From Megaustenia siamemsis (taxonomy: Eukaryota; Mollusca; Gastropoda; Stylommatophora; Ariophantidae), in contig JAVIAB010000101.1 of assembly GCA_032433765.1 (NCBI GenBank), forward strand, positions 62,202,092 through 62,266,091: a stretch of DNA of 64,000 bases, in the 5' to 3' direction. Made by a program: the position numbers and the translations under genes. Every line of letters starts with the position of its first letter. The first letter of the stretch is position 1. Below the pieces are notes generated by a model. That model was not told where the DNA came from, searched no databases, and worked only from the letters and a program-made list of their open reading frames with translations. Shown here piece after piece: positions 31,620 through 42,270 of the stretch.

Positions 31620-31726
31620 AAATAGGAGGAAGCAGAGCGAGAATAGTCTCCCGCCAGGTGTCTCTTTTTGGGGGACGGGCTCTTCCATAATAAAGAACGA
31701 GTTCAGAAGAAGAATAACTGGACGAA

Positions 31727-32066
31727 AAAGAAAGAAACTTACTTGTGTAATGAAAAAAAGAAAGAAACTTACTTGTGTAATGAAAAAAAAGAAAGAAACT
31801 TACTTGTGTATTAAAAAAAAAGAAAGAAACTTACTTGTGTATTGAAAAAAAGAAAGAAACTTACTTGTGTAATGAAAAAAAAGAAAGAAACTTACTTGTG
31901 TAATGAAAAAAAAGAAAGAAACTTACTTGTGTAATGAAAAAAAGAAAGAAACTTACTTGTGTAATGAAAAAAAAGAAAGAAACTTACTTGTGTAATGAAA
32001 AAAAGAAAGAAACTTACTTGTGTAATGAAAAAAAAGAAAGAAACTTACTTGTGTAATGAAAAAACA
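31727..32066. repeat. 30-31-bp minisatellite, 11 units, single copy in unit 2
   Basis: The unit is 'gaaacttacttgtgtaatg' plus an A-rich stretch of variable length. The homologous place in unit 2 (34193-34222) has just one unit. Confidence 0.95.
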
Positions 32067-32289
32067 AAATAGAAAATAGCGACAGTTAGAAAATGTAGAC
32101 GAACGAAGAAATAATCCTCACTACCATTCTGATTAATCGAAGATGGAGTTTTCTATTATAAATTGTTTGATGAGTCAGTCCCTGACGCTTACTGAGTTGT
32201 CTACAAGTTCATAGTCAGTTCTATAGCAAGAACGTATTTGACTATAGTCTGTAAGGCCCTGTTTCTAAGACATCAATATTTCTAATAAA

Positions 32290-32628
32290 CAATATATCAT
32301 CATCATGTGCTATACCTGTTGGCGTAGGCGATCATGTCCTTCCACAATCTTCTATCTACAGTGCATCTTATCAGTTCCGTTGTTGACTGTTTTCCATGCC
32401 ATGTCACCAAGCTATCCCGTATTTTCTCAATTTGTCGTCCACGATCTCTCTTTCCTTTTTTTTTACCAGTTGTTACCAAGTATTCCAACTATGATCTTCT
32501 GATGATGTGTCCGAAAAATGTTGATTGTTTCTTTCTGATAATTTTAGGACCTCCCTTTGTGTGTTGGCCACTTGGAGAACTTCCTCATTGGTCTTTTTAA
32601 CTGTCTACAGAACTCTCAACATTCTTCT
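32290..32628 (-). mobile_element. RTE-F fragment in duplication unit 1
   Basis: 3' end with 'catcatcatgtgctatacc' at the left. It encodes 'LEYLVTTGKKKGKRDRGRQI' and 'YANRYST' (32303-32488). It is cut at about 32628 by the duplication junction, whereas the unit-2 copy continues to 35180. Confidence 0.88.
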
Positions 32629-33043
32629 GGGAACGGCAAAGACCATATATATATATATGTATTCATGTCACACACTTATGGTCTTTAACTAGACTCATTG
32701 TAAGTGTACAACTGGTTGCTTTCAATATTTTAAACAAAACAAACAAATATACAAACAAATAAAAAGCATAAATTTATATCCCTTGAGGATGCTTTAATAA
32801 TCTTAGTAATATAATGTGAAGAAAAACATTGACAGTCGCCCAAGCAAAAATAAATCTGAACTGGAATAATTGTAAATCATGTCATTTAATTAATTAATTA
32901 TTCAAAAAGGGTCAGCTCTAGATATATATGTCTTACTTTCCCAGTTCCTTTTGATATCTTGACTATCTATAAAAAAAATAAAAACATCCGGATTTAACGT
33001 AAAAATACCCAAGCAACTATTATTTTCTTATTCTCAATGAACT

Positions 33044-33048
33044 ATATT

Positions 33049-33122
<74 letters not shown>
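33044..33122. repeat. (ATT)n/(TA)n microsatellite
   Basis: Occupies the place of the pentanucleotide tract of unit 1. Confidence 0.95.
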
Positions 33123-33126
<4 letters not shown>

Positions 33127-33254
33127 CATATTCAGATGTCCAGAGTGTTACAACTTTCAAATTTCCACTTTTTTCTAAACCGCTCTCTGAAGATGCTACA
33201 GAAATTTCCAGATATTTTTTTTCTTCAAAATAATCCTCAAACTTTGGCAATGAT

Positions 33255-33490
33255 CTGTGTATATGATATAACGCATCTAATGTATACTATACTCATCTAG
33301 AGTATGCTATACCTCGTCTAAAGCATGCTATACCTCATGTAATGTATGCTATACCTTGTCTAATGTATGTTATACCTCATCTAATGTATACTATACCTCA
33401 TTTAAAGCATACTATACCTCATCTAATGTATGCTATATCTCGTCAAATGTTTGATATACCTCATCTAATGTATGTTATACATCTTCTAAT
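33255..33490. repeat. 21-bp tandem array, unit 2
   Basis: About eleven diverged units homologous to 30879-31075. Confidence 0.9.
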
Positions 33491-33924
33491 GAATATCATA
33501 AAGTGTATATAGTAAAGCAACATTCCACCCAGGCAGCGACTCTTCTTTGTTTTAAATCAGTGCTTCTTTGTACCGGGTAATTATACATGCGACTGTATGT
33601 AGTAGACAGTACAGCCTCCGGCTGTCCTGCTGTCTTGCAAGTATGTTCGGGAGGGTAAAATGCTAAGGTAGGGTACGTTGAATTAAAACAACCTCACTTC
33701 GTTGTGGGTGAGACTTTTTAGTCAAAGGTCAACCGTAAACAAACAGAGAAAAGCCACCGTCGTTTTTTCTTGGGTATAATTCTGAATCGCCACAATTATA
33801 TAATACATAACAACATTAAGGGGAATACCAATCAAATACGCTCGTTCGATAGGGAATACCATACGCTACAAGTGATATCCAATCATAATAAAGATATTGC
33901 AAGCAAAATAAAGACAAAAACAGA

Positions 33925-34110
33925 ATAATGTTGAGAATACCACGGAAAGCTAGGCATAATGAAACTGTTCTGAAAAATGCTTATTTTCAATATTACTAAA
34001 AAACAATAATACATTTTTGGTCATGTAATAAGAAGGGAAAAGCTGGAATATATTGTTACAACTTGGAAAATTGAGGGATGGAGAAATAGAAGGAAGCAGA
34101 GAGTGAATAG
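33925..34110 (+). mobile_element. RTE-B fragment in duplication unit 2
   Basis: Counterpart of 31370-31549, without the Y insertion. Confidence 0.75.
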
Positions 34111-34451
34111 TCTCCCGCCAGGTGTCTCTTTTTGGGGGACGAGCTCTTCCATAATAAAGAACGAGTTCAGAAGAAGAATAACTGGATGCAAAAGAAAGAA
34201 ACTTACTTGTGTAATGAAAAAAGAAAAACTAGAAAAATAGAGACAGTCAGAAAATGTAGACGAACGAAGAAATAATCCTCACTACCGTTCTGACTAATCG
34301 AAGATGGAGTTTTCTATTATAAATTGTTTGATGAGTCAGTCCCTGACGCTTACTGAGTTGTCTACAAGTTCATAGTCCGTTCTATAGCAAGAACTTATTT
34401 GGCTATAGTCTGTAAGGCCCTGTTTCTGAGCCATCACTATTTCTAATAAAC

Positions 34452-35180
34452 AATATATCATCATCATGTGCTATACCTGTTGGCGTAGGCGATCATGTCC
34501 TACCACAATCTTCTATCCACAGTGCATTATATCAGTTCCGTTGTTGACTGTTTTCCATGCCATGACACCAAGCTATCCAGTATTTACTCTCTTTGTCGTC
34601 TGCGATCTCTCTTTCCTTTTATTTTACCAGTTGTTACCAAGTATTCCAACTATCCTCTTCTGATGATGTACCCGAAAAATGTTGATTGTTTCTTTCCGAT
34701 GATTTTAGGAGCTCCCCTTTTGTATTGGCCTCTTTGAGTGCTTCTTCATTTGTCTTTTTAGCTGTCTAGGGAACTTTCAACATTCTTCTGAAAAATCCCA
34801 TCTCTGTGGCCTCTAATCTTCTTTTCATGTGTTTGTCTACCGTCCATGATTCGCATCCATAGGGTAAAATTGGTTGTATATAGCACGGATGAACTTTCTA
34901 TCTCATTTCTATTGACATAGTTGTGTTGCATAAGATATTTTTCATTTCCTTAAATGCTATTTTGGCCTGAGCTATTCTGCTTTTTATTTTCGTGGTGCTT
35001 CTTCCACCCGATGTTATTATTGTGCCCAAGTATTTGCAACGTTGCACTTGTTTCAGTTTTGTCCTGTTTATTTTTATACTGCATGATTTTGATGATTGTT
35101 TCTTCGATATGACCATTACTTCTACTTTCTTACTATTCAGACTGACTGAGATTTTTCTTGTTGCTTTCTTTTACTAACAT
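34452..35180 (-). mobile_element. RTE-F 3' copy, continues past the duplication
   Basis: Encodes 'RCKYLGTIITSGGRSTTKIK', 'MKNILCNTTMSIEM' (34898-35116), the R-R-L-E-A-T-E-M region and the 'YANR' end. Beyond 34775 this copy has no counterpart in unit 1. Confidence 0.88.
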
Positions 35181-35574
35181 TGCAATTTAAGAAGGTAGTT
35201 TGCCATTCATTTCCTTCTTGGCAGTGACTGTACTAGTTGGAGATCGCAGCAATTGTCTCTATACACGAGATCATCTGCCTGCCATCGCGGAGTGGGGACC
35301 ATAACCGGCACTACTTGTCGGCTGCTCCCACAACACCATTCACCACCTGCTACAATGGCTTCACATAACATTGATGAGGGAGGGGGGTGGGGGGGGCTTA
35401 ACGGGAGCTCCACCTTGCCCAGGGGTGTCCCGAAGACTAGCGAATGATAGGAAACGTCTTACTCCTTTGTTAAGGCAGAACTCTACTCTGCTAACCTTAA
35501 AAATATATATGTTTCTTTAAAACAAAGCAAACAATGACGTACAGTTATTTAGGGCAGCTAAACTAATATTAAAA
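35181..35574. other. Unassigned, locally G+C-richer DNA
   Basis: Positions 35230-35440 are less AT-rich than the surroundings and include 'gggaggggggtggggggggc'. The open frames here (about 65 codons on both strands) have no recognisable motif. Possibly the end of an unidentified repeat. Confidence 0.35.
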
Positions 35575-35775
35575 CATTCCCTTTTTAGAATCCCCAAGGA
35601 AAAAGACAAGGAGGAAAACCAAAATATTATTGGAGAAGATAGATGGAAGCAGAAATGAAGGTGATGGAGAAGACATGAAATTATCTTCAAAGAATGGCAA
35701 AAATAGAACGGCTTGGAATGTGTTTGTTGAAGACCTATGCTCCTCGGGGAGCTGAAAGGATGAAGTAGAGTAAAT
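35575..35775 (+). mobile_element. RTE-C 3' fragment
   Basis: C-terminal coding end and the 'gctcctcggggagctgaaagg' terminus, with a degenerate 'gaagtagag' tail. Confidence 0.8.
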
Positions 35776-36003
35776 AATGAAACAAAACAATATAAATAAC
35801 GTTTCGATTACATACATTCATAACAAATATACAACAAATAATGAAAAACACACCATTAGTTGCTTGTAAAAAACGAAGAAAGAATAACAGACAAATTATT
35901 CAGAAGTGGCAGAAGCTGCCAGGATCTGAAATTCTAATGACCACCTGATATAGTCATTATTTCGCTGCTCAACAGGGTCAATTTCTGAATATAGAAACAT
36001 TAT

Positions 36004-36160
36004 CCGATGAAACACACAGCTCATAGTGTCCACAGATCAATAATCTCAGTAGCTCCTTCAGCATGCCGAACTTGGTATATGAGGAAACTGCAACAAGGAA
36101 ACTTTTCAGTCAGTATCTCAACGGTTCCTTGCCGTCTATCCATCACATTGATCGGTAGTC
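36004..36160 (+). repeat. Interspersed repeat X, fragment 2
   Basis: Matches 39785-39930 ('acacacagctca', 'ctcagtagctcct', 'tatgaggaaactgcaa'). Outside it, 35776-36003 holds nothing recognised. Confidence 0.7.
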
Positions 36161-36312
36161 TCTGTGTAGCCTTCTGCTGTTCTGACCATGCAGTTGTTGA
36201 TGTAGGAACTTTTAATAAGTTTTGTTAGATGTTAATTTATATATATATATAGTATTTATCCTAATAAGTAGATTGATAGCTCCATGTGGCTGCCGCGGTT
36301 CCTATCTATATG

Positions 36313-36316
<4 letters not shown>

Positions 36317-36361
<45 letters not shown>
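36317..36361. repeat. (TA)n microsatellite
   Basis: TA run. The following 540 bp (36362-36900) show no feature. Confidence 0.95.
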
Positions 36362-36364
<3 letters not shown>

Positions 36365-36904
36365 TATCTCTTTCATCTCTCGTAATCTCTCTATCTCTCC
36401 CATCCCTACCTCATGATGCACGAATACAATCATTGTTAATGTTTATATGACGCATTATCGCCCTTACTTTACTTTCCTCCCCTTATGATTCCTCTCACAT
36501 TTCACGCAAACTTAGACTCAGTCCAACGTAAGAAAAATAGCACATGTCTGTACCCATATAGTTGACATTCATCCATTGTAGTTAAACGATCTTCATGTTT
36601 TTTCTATAATTGGTCTCGTGTTAAGGATATTATATCCAGAAGTATAATTGACAAGAAATAACATCATAATCGGTACTCAGTTTCAGAGTATTATAATAAG
36701 AATTGATTTGCTTTTATTAATCTGAATGTGAGAAACACATGTTTGCCCTTATTACTTACGGCTTTTATCTTTTTTGAAATCTAAATTAGAACATGTCACA
36801 TTACAGTAGCAAATCATTAAATCAGTTTAATGTCACAGCTACAGCTACGTGCGGTTGCTATGTGCTGAATATGATGTTTTTTTTTATAAACTACCATGCT
36901 AGTA

Positions 36905-36990
36905 ATCTTCTTCTGCTTCTGTGACCATGGCTCATTCAGAGTAGGATTCCGGACATTCTTATGAAGGCAGCTGGCTAAGTGTAGTCATAT
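36905..36990 (-). mobile_element. LINE-K 3' terminal fragment
   Basis: Shares 'cttctgct(t/g)c', a diverged 'tagga(t/c)tc(c/g)gga' stretch and 'aaggcagctg' with 43005-43080. Short and diverged. Confidence 0.5.
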
Positions 36991-37204
36991 TCTATAAAAT
37001 AGGTAACATAGATCAGGTCATATCTATTATGTGTAACATGGGAAACCAAACAATGTGACAGCTACCCCGTCTAATTCCGAACAAAGCTCTGTCAGTCTGT
37101 CTATCATCATTAACATCTTAAACAGAACGTATTTTCTTTCCCTGCAACTGTCGGAGATACATACTATCGGCATACGGAGAAAGCCAACATCTAACAGAGA
37201 ACAA

Positions 37205-37425
37205 CTATGGGAGATACTAAAAATATACGGAGAAAGCCAACATCTTTAAACCTAGTTAAAAGTCTTTACATCAACATCAGCTGCACAGTCAGAATAGCAG
37301 CAGGCTACAAAGATCATTTCAAAGTTGGATCATGTGTCAAACAGGGTGTGTACTATCCTTCCAACTGTTTCTTACAGACATGGACTATATATTCAAGTTA
37401 GCAAACCCATCTATCCAACCGCCCG
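37205..37425 (+). mobile_element. RTE-D LINE, 5' side of the nest
   Basis: One frame reads a polymerase palm segment: 'LVKSLYINISCTVRIAAGY' followed by 'DHFKVGSCVKQGVYYPSNCF', equivalent to motif B (V-K-Q-G-C-V-L-S-P) with decay. The element is interrupted by the RTE-C at 37426-41368 and appears to resume at 41370. Confidence 0.7.
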
Positions 37426-37571
37426 TGCGCTGCCGGGGCCCGAAAGGGGAGTAAAGAATAGCGGCGCTGTACCCTACCAGGTATGTTCGTAAGAGGCGAG
37501 AAAGGAGGGTTGGGCATGGGAGTGGCTATCCCATACTGTAAAAAAATAAGCAGAAAAAGAACTTCACAAAC

Positions 37572-37913
37572 ATGGACAATTCAAAGAGAGGAAAAGTAAA
37601 CCTGCCATCAAGGGAAGATAAGGGCTCTCTGTCTAAGAGACGTATTCTGAGAATGTGTGAAACAAGATGGCTAGGAACGGAAAGAATAAAACTAAATACA
37701 AGAGAGATGATTTTATCATCAGGACACCAGGAACCTGGAGCACAAAATAGTGAAGGGGTAGCTATAATGCTATCAAGGAATGCACAGAAGACACTAATAG
37801 AATGGGAAGCAGTAGGACCAAGACTAATGAGAGCAACATTTAAAACAACCAAAAAAAAATACAGTTACACATTAGACAATGCTATGCACCAACCAACGAT
37901 AAGGATGATTTAG
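37572..37913 (+). pseudogene. RTE-C endonuclease, N-terminal part
   Basis: 113 codons: 'LSKRRILRMCETRWLGTERI' covers the strand with the catalytic glutamate (C-E-T-R-W), followed by 'SSGHQEPGAQNSEGVAIMLS' and the hydrophobic 'LMRATFK' strand. The family is the APE-like endonuclease that nicks target DNA. A frameshift near 37905 cuts it before the Y-A-P block. Confidence 0.85.
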
Positions 37914-38090
37914 TTAAAGATGATTTCTCTAAACAACTACAATGTCAGATGGATGCAAGACGAGCCAAGGATATTATAATCTTGATGGGTGACCTACATG
38001 CTAAAGTAGGATAAGACAAAAGAGGCTTCGAAAAGATTATGGGAAAACGTGGACTCGGAGATATAAACGAACGAGAATGGAGAGATATGC

Positions 38091-38507
38091 GTGAATGTCT
38101 GCGCCCTTAATCAAGTGAGCCTACGAGGAACAATATTTCAACATAAAAGAATACACAAAGCTACATGGGTGTCACCAGATCATAGAACGGAACATCAAAT
38201 TGATCACATATGTATTCATAATAAGTGTAAGTCATCCGTACAGGAAGTAAAAGTATATAGAGGGGCAGATTTAGCTTCAGATCATCATCTTCTGATAGCC
38301 AAACTTAAAATTAAACTAAATCGGTATACTACAGCGAATAAGGGTAGACAGTATTTCAATGTAGGGTTTCTTAAAGAACAAGGAATTAAAGATACATTCG
38401 CAGTCACAATTTCAAACAAATACCAAATCCTCCAACATCTAGAAAATATTATAAATATCGAAGATCATTGGAAACAGGAAAAAGATATATGGAAAGAGAC
38501 ATGCTAA
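38091..38507 (+). pseudogene. RTE-C endonuclease, C-terminal part
   Basis: 138 codons containing 'GTIFQHKRIHKATWVSPDHR', 'HQIDHICIHNK' (catalytic aspartate) and 'GADLASDHHLLIAKLKIKLN' (catalytic S-D-H intact). The D-x-N block upstream (about 37985, 'MGDLHAKVG') is in a different frame and reads L-H where F-N is usual. Confidence 0.88.
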
Positions 38508-38752
38508 GAAACACTGGGGAAAAGAGAACGCCAGAATAGGGCATGGAGACACTGGATACAATTAAAGAAAGAAAGAATACGAAAGAACAAGAAAGCAGAC
38601 ATAAATACAAGCAAAACGAGAAGTAATAAAGCCAAGACACAGGAAGCTTACACGGAGATGAACAAAGAAGAGAGAAGATGCATTAAAAGGGTTAAGAGGA
38701 AATATATAGATGAACTAGCTAAACAGGCAGAGAAGCAGCAAATAAAGGGAAT

Positions 38753-39109
38753 ATGAAAGAACTGTACAAAACAAAGAAATTAAGTGGAAAATACAAACAG
38801 ATCAATGCCTTTATTAAAGATAAGAAAGGAAATCTTCTCAGTAATGTAAGGGAACAAATGGAGAGATGGAAAGAGCATTTTGAAGAACTTTTGAACAGAT
38901 CCGGCTCAAATAATCCTCAAGATATACTACCAGCAGAGGAAGAGTTACACGTTAACTGTGGAAAACCAAGTAAAGAAGAAATAATGAAAGCCATCAAACT
39001 ATTTAAAAATGGTAAAGCCACAGGACCAGATGAAATTCCTCCAGAAGCCATCAAAGCAGATATTAACACCTCTACCAAGATGTTACATAATCTATTAGAT
39101 AAAATTTGA
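38753..39109 (+). pseudogene. RTE-C linker and reverse transcriptase N-terminus
   Basis: 118 codons: 'NVREQMERWKEHFEELLN' and 'LFKNGKATGPDEIPPEAIKA', the conserved R-W-x-E-H-F and G-K-A-x-G-P-D blocks ahead of the polymerase. Stops after 'LLDKI'. Confidence 0.88.
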
Positions 39110-39148
39110 GAGAGGGAAGAAATACATAAAGACTGGAAAGAAGGTTAT

Positions 39149-39445
39149 ATGATCAAAGTACCAAAGAAAGGAAGTTTACAGGAGTGCAAAAATTATAGGG
39201 GAATTATGCTACTATCAGTGTCAGGAAAAATATTAAGCAGAATCATTCTGGATAGACTAAAAGAGTACATAGAGAAATATTGGAGAGATGAACAAGCAGG
39301 TTTTAGTAAGAACAGATCATGTGCGTATCAAATAACTACTCTACGTATAATAGTTGAACAAAGTTTAGAACTAAAATCCCCACTTTATATTGGATTCATA
39401 GATTACGAAAATGCATTTGATAGTTTAGACAGAAGAATGCTTTAG
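39149..39445 (+). pseudogene. RTE-C reverse transcriptase, fingers to motif A
   Basis: 98 codons: 'MIKVPKKGSLQECKNYRGIM', 'DEQAGFSKNRSCAYQITTLR' and 'YIGFIDYENAFDSLDRRML'. Motif A aspartate is present. The next codon is a stop (TAG), and the X insertion follows at 39513. Confidence 0.9.
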
Positions 39446-39512
39446 AAGTTGCTGAGCCATTATGGAATTCCCATTAAGTTTATTAACATGATAATAACAA
39501 TGTATGAAAGAA

Positions 39513-40503
39513 CAAAATTGGTTATTGGTTATGGAAGGCCTCGGTATCACTGCAAACGAATTAAATCCATAATTGCTCAACCGCCCGTGCCAGTGGAATC
39601 ATCCGAATTACTAACTCATCTTCCAAACAAAGAAATGTAACTGTAGTCCCCATTGTAGTATTCTCAGCACACGCCAAAAGACATAAAGCGAAACCGCGCA
39701 GAAAGTGAACACAGCCAACTGTTCCCTGTCATACGATATCATCATTCATCGTAAACAAGCGGGATATCGAAACAGGATCAAAACGGATGAGACACACAGC
39801 TCAAGGTGTGCACAGAGCACTTAACTCAGTAGCTCCTGCAACAAGCCGGACTTGGAATATGAGGAAACTGCAAGAAGGAACACTTTTCAGACATAGCCTT
39901 CAATGGTTCCTGCCACCTATCCACCATATACCATGGAAGTTCACGTCCTCCCGAAATTGATGATCGTCATATTGAGAACAAAACAATGTATAGCACTGGA
40001 TGATGTTAGGACATCGGTCTTGACTCCAACCGACCATATATACACACAGGTAGTCGTCGAATTATCCCCGTCACACATCAAACAACAGACCCTGCGGTTA
40101 GCGTACAACGAACGAAACACGGTGCAAATTCCCCAGAGGAAAATCATCGGTCGACTTGACGGAGCAATCCATTAATGCGTTTCAGCATGTAAATAACTTG
40201 CGTCAAAGAATTCCAACGTCGGCCATTGAACAGCACACAATGTGACGTAAACCGCATGTCAACATTAGACGGTGAAGGTCGCTTTTACAATACTTCACTT
40301 GTCAAAAAGAAGCACTGCTGTGTGTACTCGGCGGTGCAGATTTATCCACTTCGTCGGCGCAGATTTGCTAAGTAGAACATCATTTTGATTTCAACACAGA
40401 AAATTGCAATCAGAGAGCCGAATTTAATCAAACCCCAGATGCATTGTGTGCAGCGATCGAGAGAACGTGAAGCGTTCCACCATTTTGAAACGGAAGCACC
40501 AAA
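39513..40503 (+). mobile_element. Interspersed element X, ~1-kb insertion in RTE-C
   Basis: RTE-C coding sequence stops at 'gaacaaaa' and resumes at 'cgtagtgtggtacatgaag'. The copies at 4035-4075 show the uninterrupted order. A 5-6-bp direct repeat (CAAAA) borders the insert. Parts of X recur at 165-425, 36004-36160 and 47095-47340. Frames include 'MRHTAQGVHRA'-like and 'REREAFHHFETEAPK' pieces that I cannot assign. No terminal inverted repeats are obvious. Confidence 0.75.
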
Positions 40504-40971
40504 ACGTAGTGTGGTACATGAAGAACAGCTTACAGAAGCATTTGAAAAAAGAACAGGAGTAAGGCAGGGATGACGTCTGTCTCTATTTCTCTTTCTACTG
40601 ACCATAGATTGGATTGACCATAGATTGGATTGTGAACATACTTGATGAGAGATCACAACAGCTAGGACTGAAGATTAATAGAGATAAGACCAACATTATA
40701 AGAATTAATACAGTTGGCAATAACCAAATAAAACTAGGAGAAATAGATCTACTAGACGTATAATCTTATATATTTCTGGGCAGTAATATAGATAAAGAGG
40801 GAGGAACATAAAATGATACCAAAATAAGGATATCAAAAGCAAGAGGAACTTCCATTGACCTGGGAAACATATGGAAATTCAAATATATTAGGTTAAATAC
40901 AAAAATAAAAATGTTCAACAAATTGTTAGTCTGTCCTATTATATGGCTGTGAAACATGGAGAACAACAAAA

Positions 40972-41277
40972 TTGACAATCACGAAGATACAGACTTTTTT
41001 TAATGGACGCTTACGCAGCATAAAAGGATGGAAATGGCAAGACAAAATCACCAACATAGAATTATGGAAATGTACCAGTCAAATACCAGTGGATAAAGAG
41101 ATACAGCGAAGACGATGGCGCTGGATAGGACGCACACTGAGGAAGCCAACTGACAGTATTACACAACAGGCCTTTTTTTTGGAATTCCCAGGGGAAAAGA
41201 CAAAGACGAATACCAAGGAATTCTTGGAGAAGACATACAGAAGCAGAGATGAAGATGATGGTGAAGACATGGAATGA
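40972..41277 (+). pseudogene. RTE-C C-terminal extension
   Basis: 101 codons: 'LTITKIQTFF' just upstream, then 'KGWKWQDKITNIELWKCTSQ' and 'RRRWRWIGRTLRKPTDSI'. It shifts frame at the K-R-Q-R-G-R-P block. Confidence 0.85.
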
Positions 41278-41369
41278 TCTTAAAAGAATGGCAAAAAACA
41301 GAACGACTTGGAAAGTGTTTGTTGAAGACCTATGCTCCATTGGGAGCTAAACATGTATAAGAAGAAGAA

Positions 41370-42055
41370 CCAGGAGCTTCTATGTGCAGTCGATGAGGCA
41401 CTACTACATGAAAAAATTGAAGATCTACTTGACCACATAAATAAAGTAAACAGCACAGGCACAAAATACAACATGAAAATCAACATCAACAAAATAGATG
41501 TTATGAATATCGCAAAAGAGAAATAGAAAATCAACATAACTATAGACGGCAGTTAACTAAAGCAAGTAGAGGAATTTAAATACCTAGGAAGTCTTTGAAA
41601 AATGACTGTTCACAATCACCAGAACTAGATGCAAGATGCAACAAAGCTTGTCAAATTATTGGATCACCTTAAATACAAGAACAATAAGAAAAAATAACAA
41701 CTACAGAGATGAAATGTATTAGACGAATGACAGGAAACAGCCTGCGAGAAAAGATCAGAAATGAAGCACTGAGGAGAAAATAGCTAACAATACCCCCTGC
41801 CATATAATACACAAAGAGTTGATAAAATGGTTTGTTCACGTGACAAGAAAGAAAAATAAAAACACAACACAACGAGCATTCAATAAACGTTGTGAGAACA
41901 CCAGACACAACGATGAACCACGAAACAGATGGATTGACGGAATATTACAAACACTATGAAACATAACAGAAGCAGAGGTGAAAAGAAGAGCAAAACACCT
42001 CAGATTATATCTCCTCTCGACGCCGAAAGATAAATGAGGAAGGAGAGAGGAAGAA
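41370..42055 (+). mobile_element. RTE-D LINE, 3' side of the nest
   Basis: Encodes 'EKIEDLLDHINKVNSTGTKY' and 'MNININKIDVMNIAKEK' (41332-41526), then broken pieces 'CIRRMTGNSLREKIRNEALR' and the G-R-P-R-K-R-W-I-D block, ending 'cgacgccgaaagataaatga'. A piece of the same 3' end lies antisense at 21661 and at 62060. Confidence 0.8.
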
Positions 42056-42187
42056 GATTCATTCCCACCTTGTGCTATCAGACCAAACATAGTCTCACAC
42101 ACAAACTAAGTTAGCTAGACACAACACAGATGAAATATTTGAGAAAAACCCTGGGAACGACCATAACCAGAAGCGACATAATTCAAA

Positions 42188-42258
42188 ATGATGTCGTAAA
42201 GGGTAGATTAGGGGTCGTAAAGGGTAGATTAGGGGTCGTAAAGGATAGATTAGGGGAA
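42188..42258. repeat. 21-bp tandem triplet
   Basis: Three units of 'gtcgtaaagggtagattaggg'. Confidence 0.93.
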
Positions 42259-42270
42259 ACTGAGCAATTT

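Larger units (their letters stand above)
26495..32630. repeat. Segmental duplication, unit 1
   Basis: From the LINE-E end ('cggcaaaggcc' and the AT tract) to the RTE-F segment ending 'cattcttctgg', this block is repeated in the same order and orientation at 32631-34775. Shared single-copy markers include 'acattgacagtcgcccaagc' (29969 and 32828) and 'ccacccaggcagcgactctt' (31101 and 33525). Unit 1 is larger because of LINE-H, the Y insert, the pentanucleotide tract and the 30-bp array. Confidence 0.92.
32631..34775. repeat. Segmental duplication, unit 2
   Basis: Second copy of the block at 26495-32630, without LINE-H, Y, the long pentanucleotide tract or the 30-bp array. It has an extra 121 bp at about 33668-33788 that unit 1 lacks. 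Left boundary: RTE-F 'cattcttctgg' fused to 'gaacggcaaagacc' of LINE-E. Confidence 0.92.
37426..41368 (+). mobile_element. RTE-C LINE, longest copy (endonuclease to tail), carrying X
   Basis: A G+C-richer 5' leader (about 37426-37560) precedes an endonuclease (37572-38507), a linker and reverse transcriptase (38753-39508), then X (39513-40503), and the C-terminal extension (40505-41355) ending 'gaagaagaa'. Many stops. The region with the catalytic FADD box, present in the copies at 4210, 8200 and 60820, is deleted here around 40620. RTE-C without X is about 2.95 kb, the size of RTE-type LINEs. Confidence 0.9.

Noticed and set aside
35200..35460. CpG-island-like promoter
   Set aside because: Only moderately richer in G+C, short, with few CpGs and no adjacent exon; more likely part of an unidentified repeat.
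36222..36416. Small membrane-protein frame
   Set aside because: Mostly the translation of a TA microsatellite (Y-I repeats), like similar frames at 18215, 25848, 33037 and 50309.
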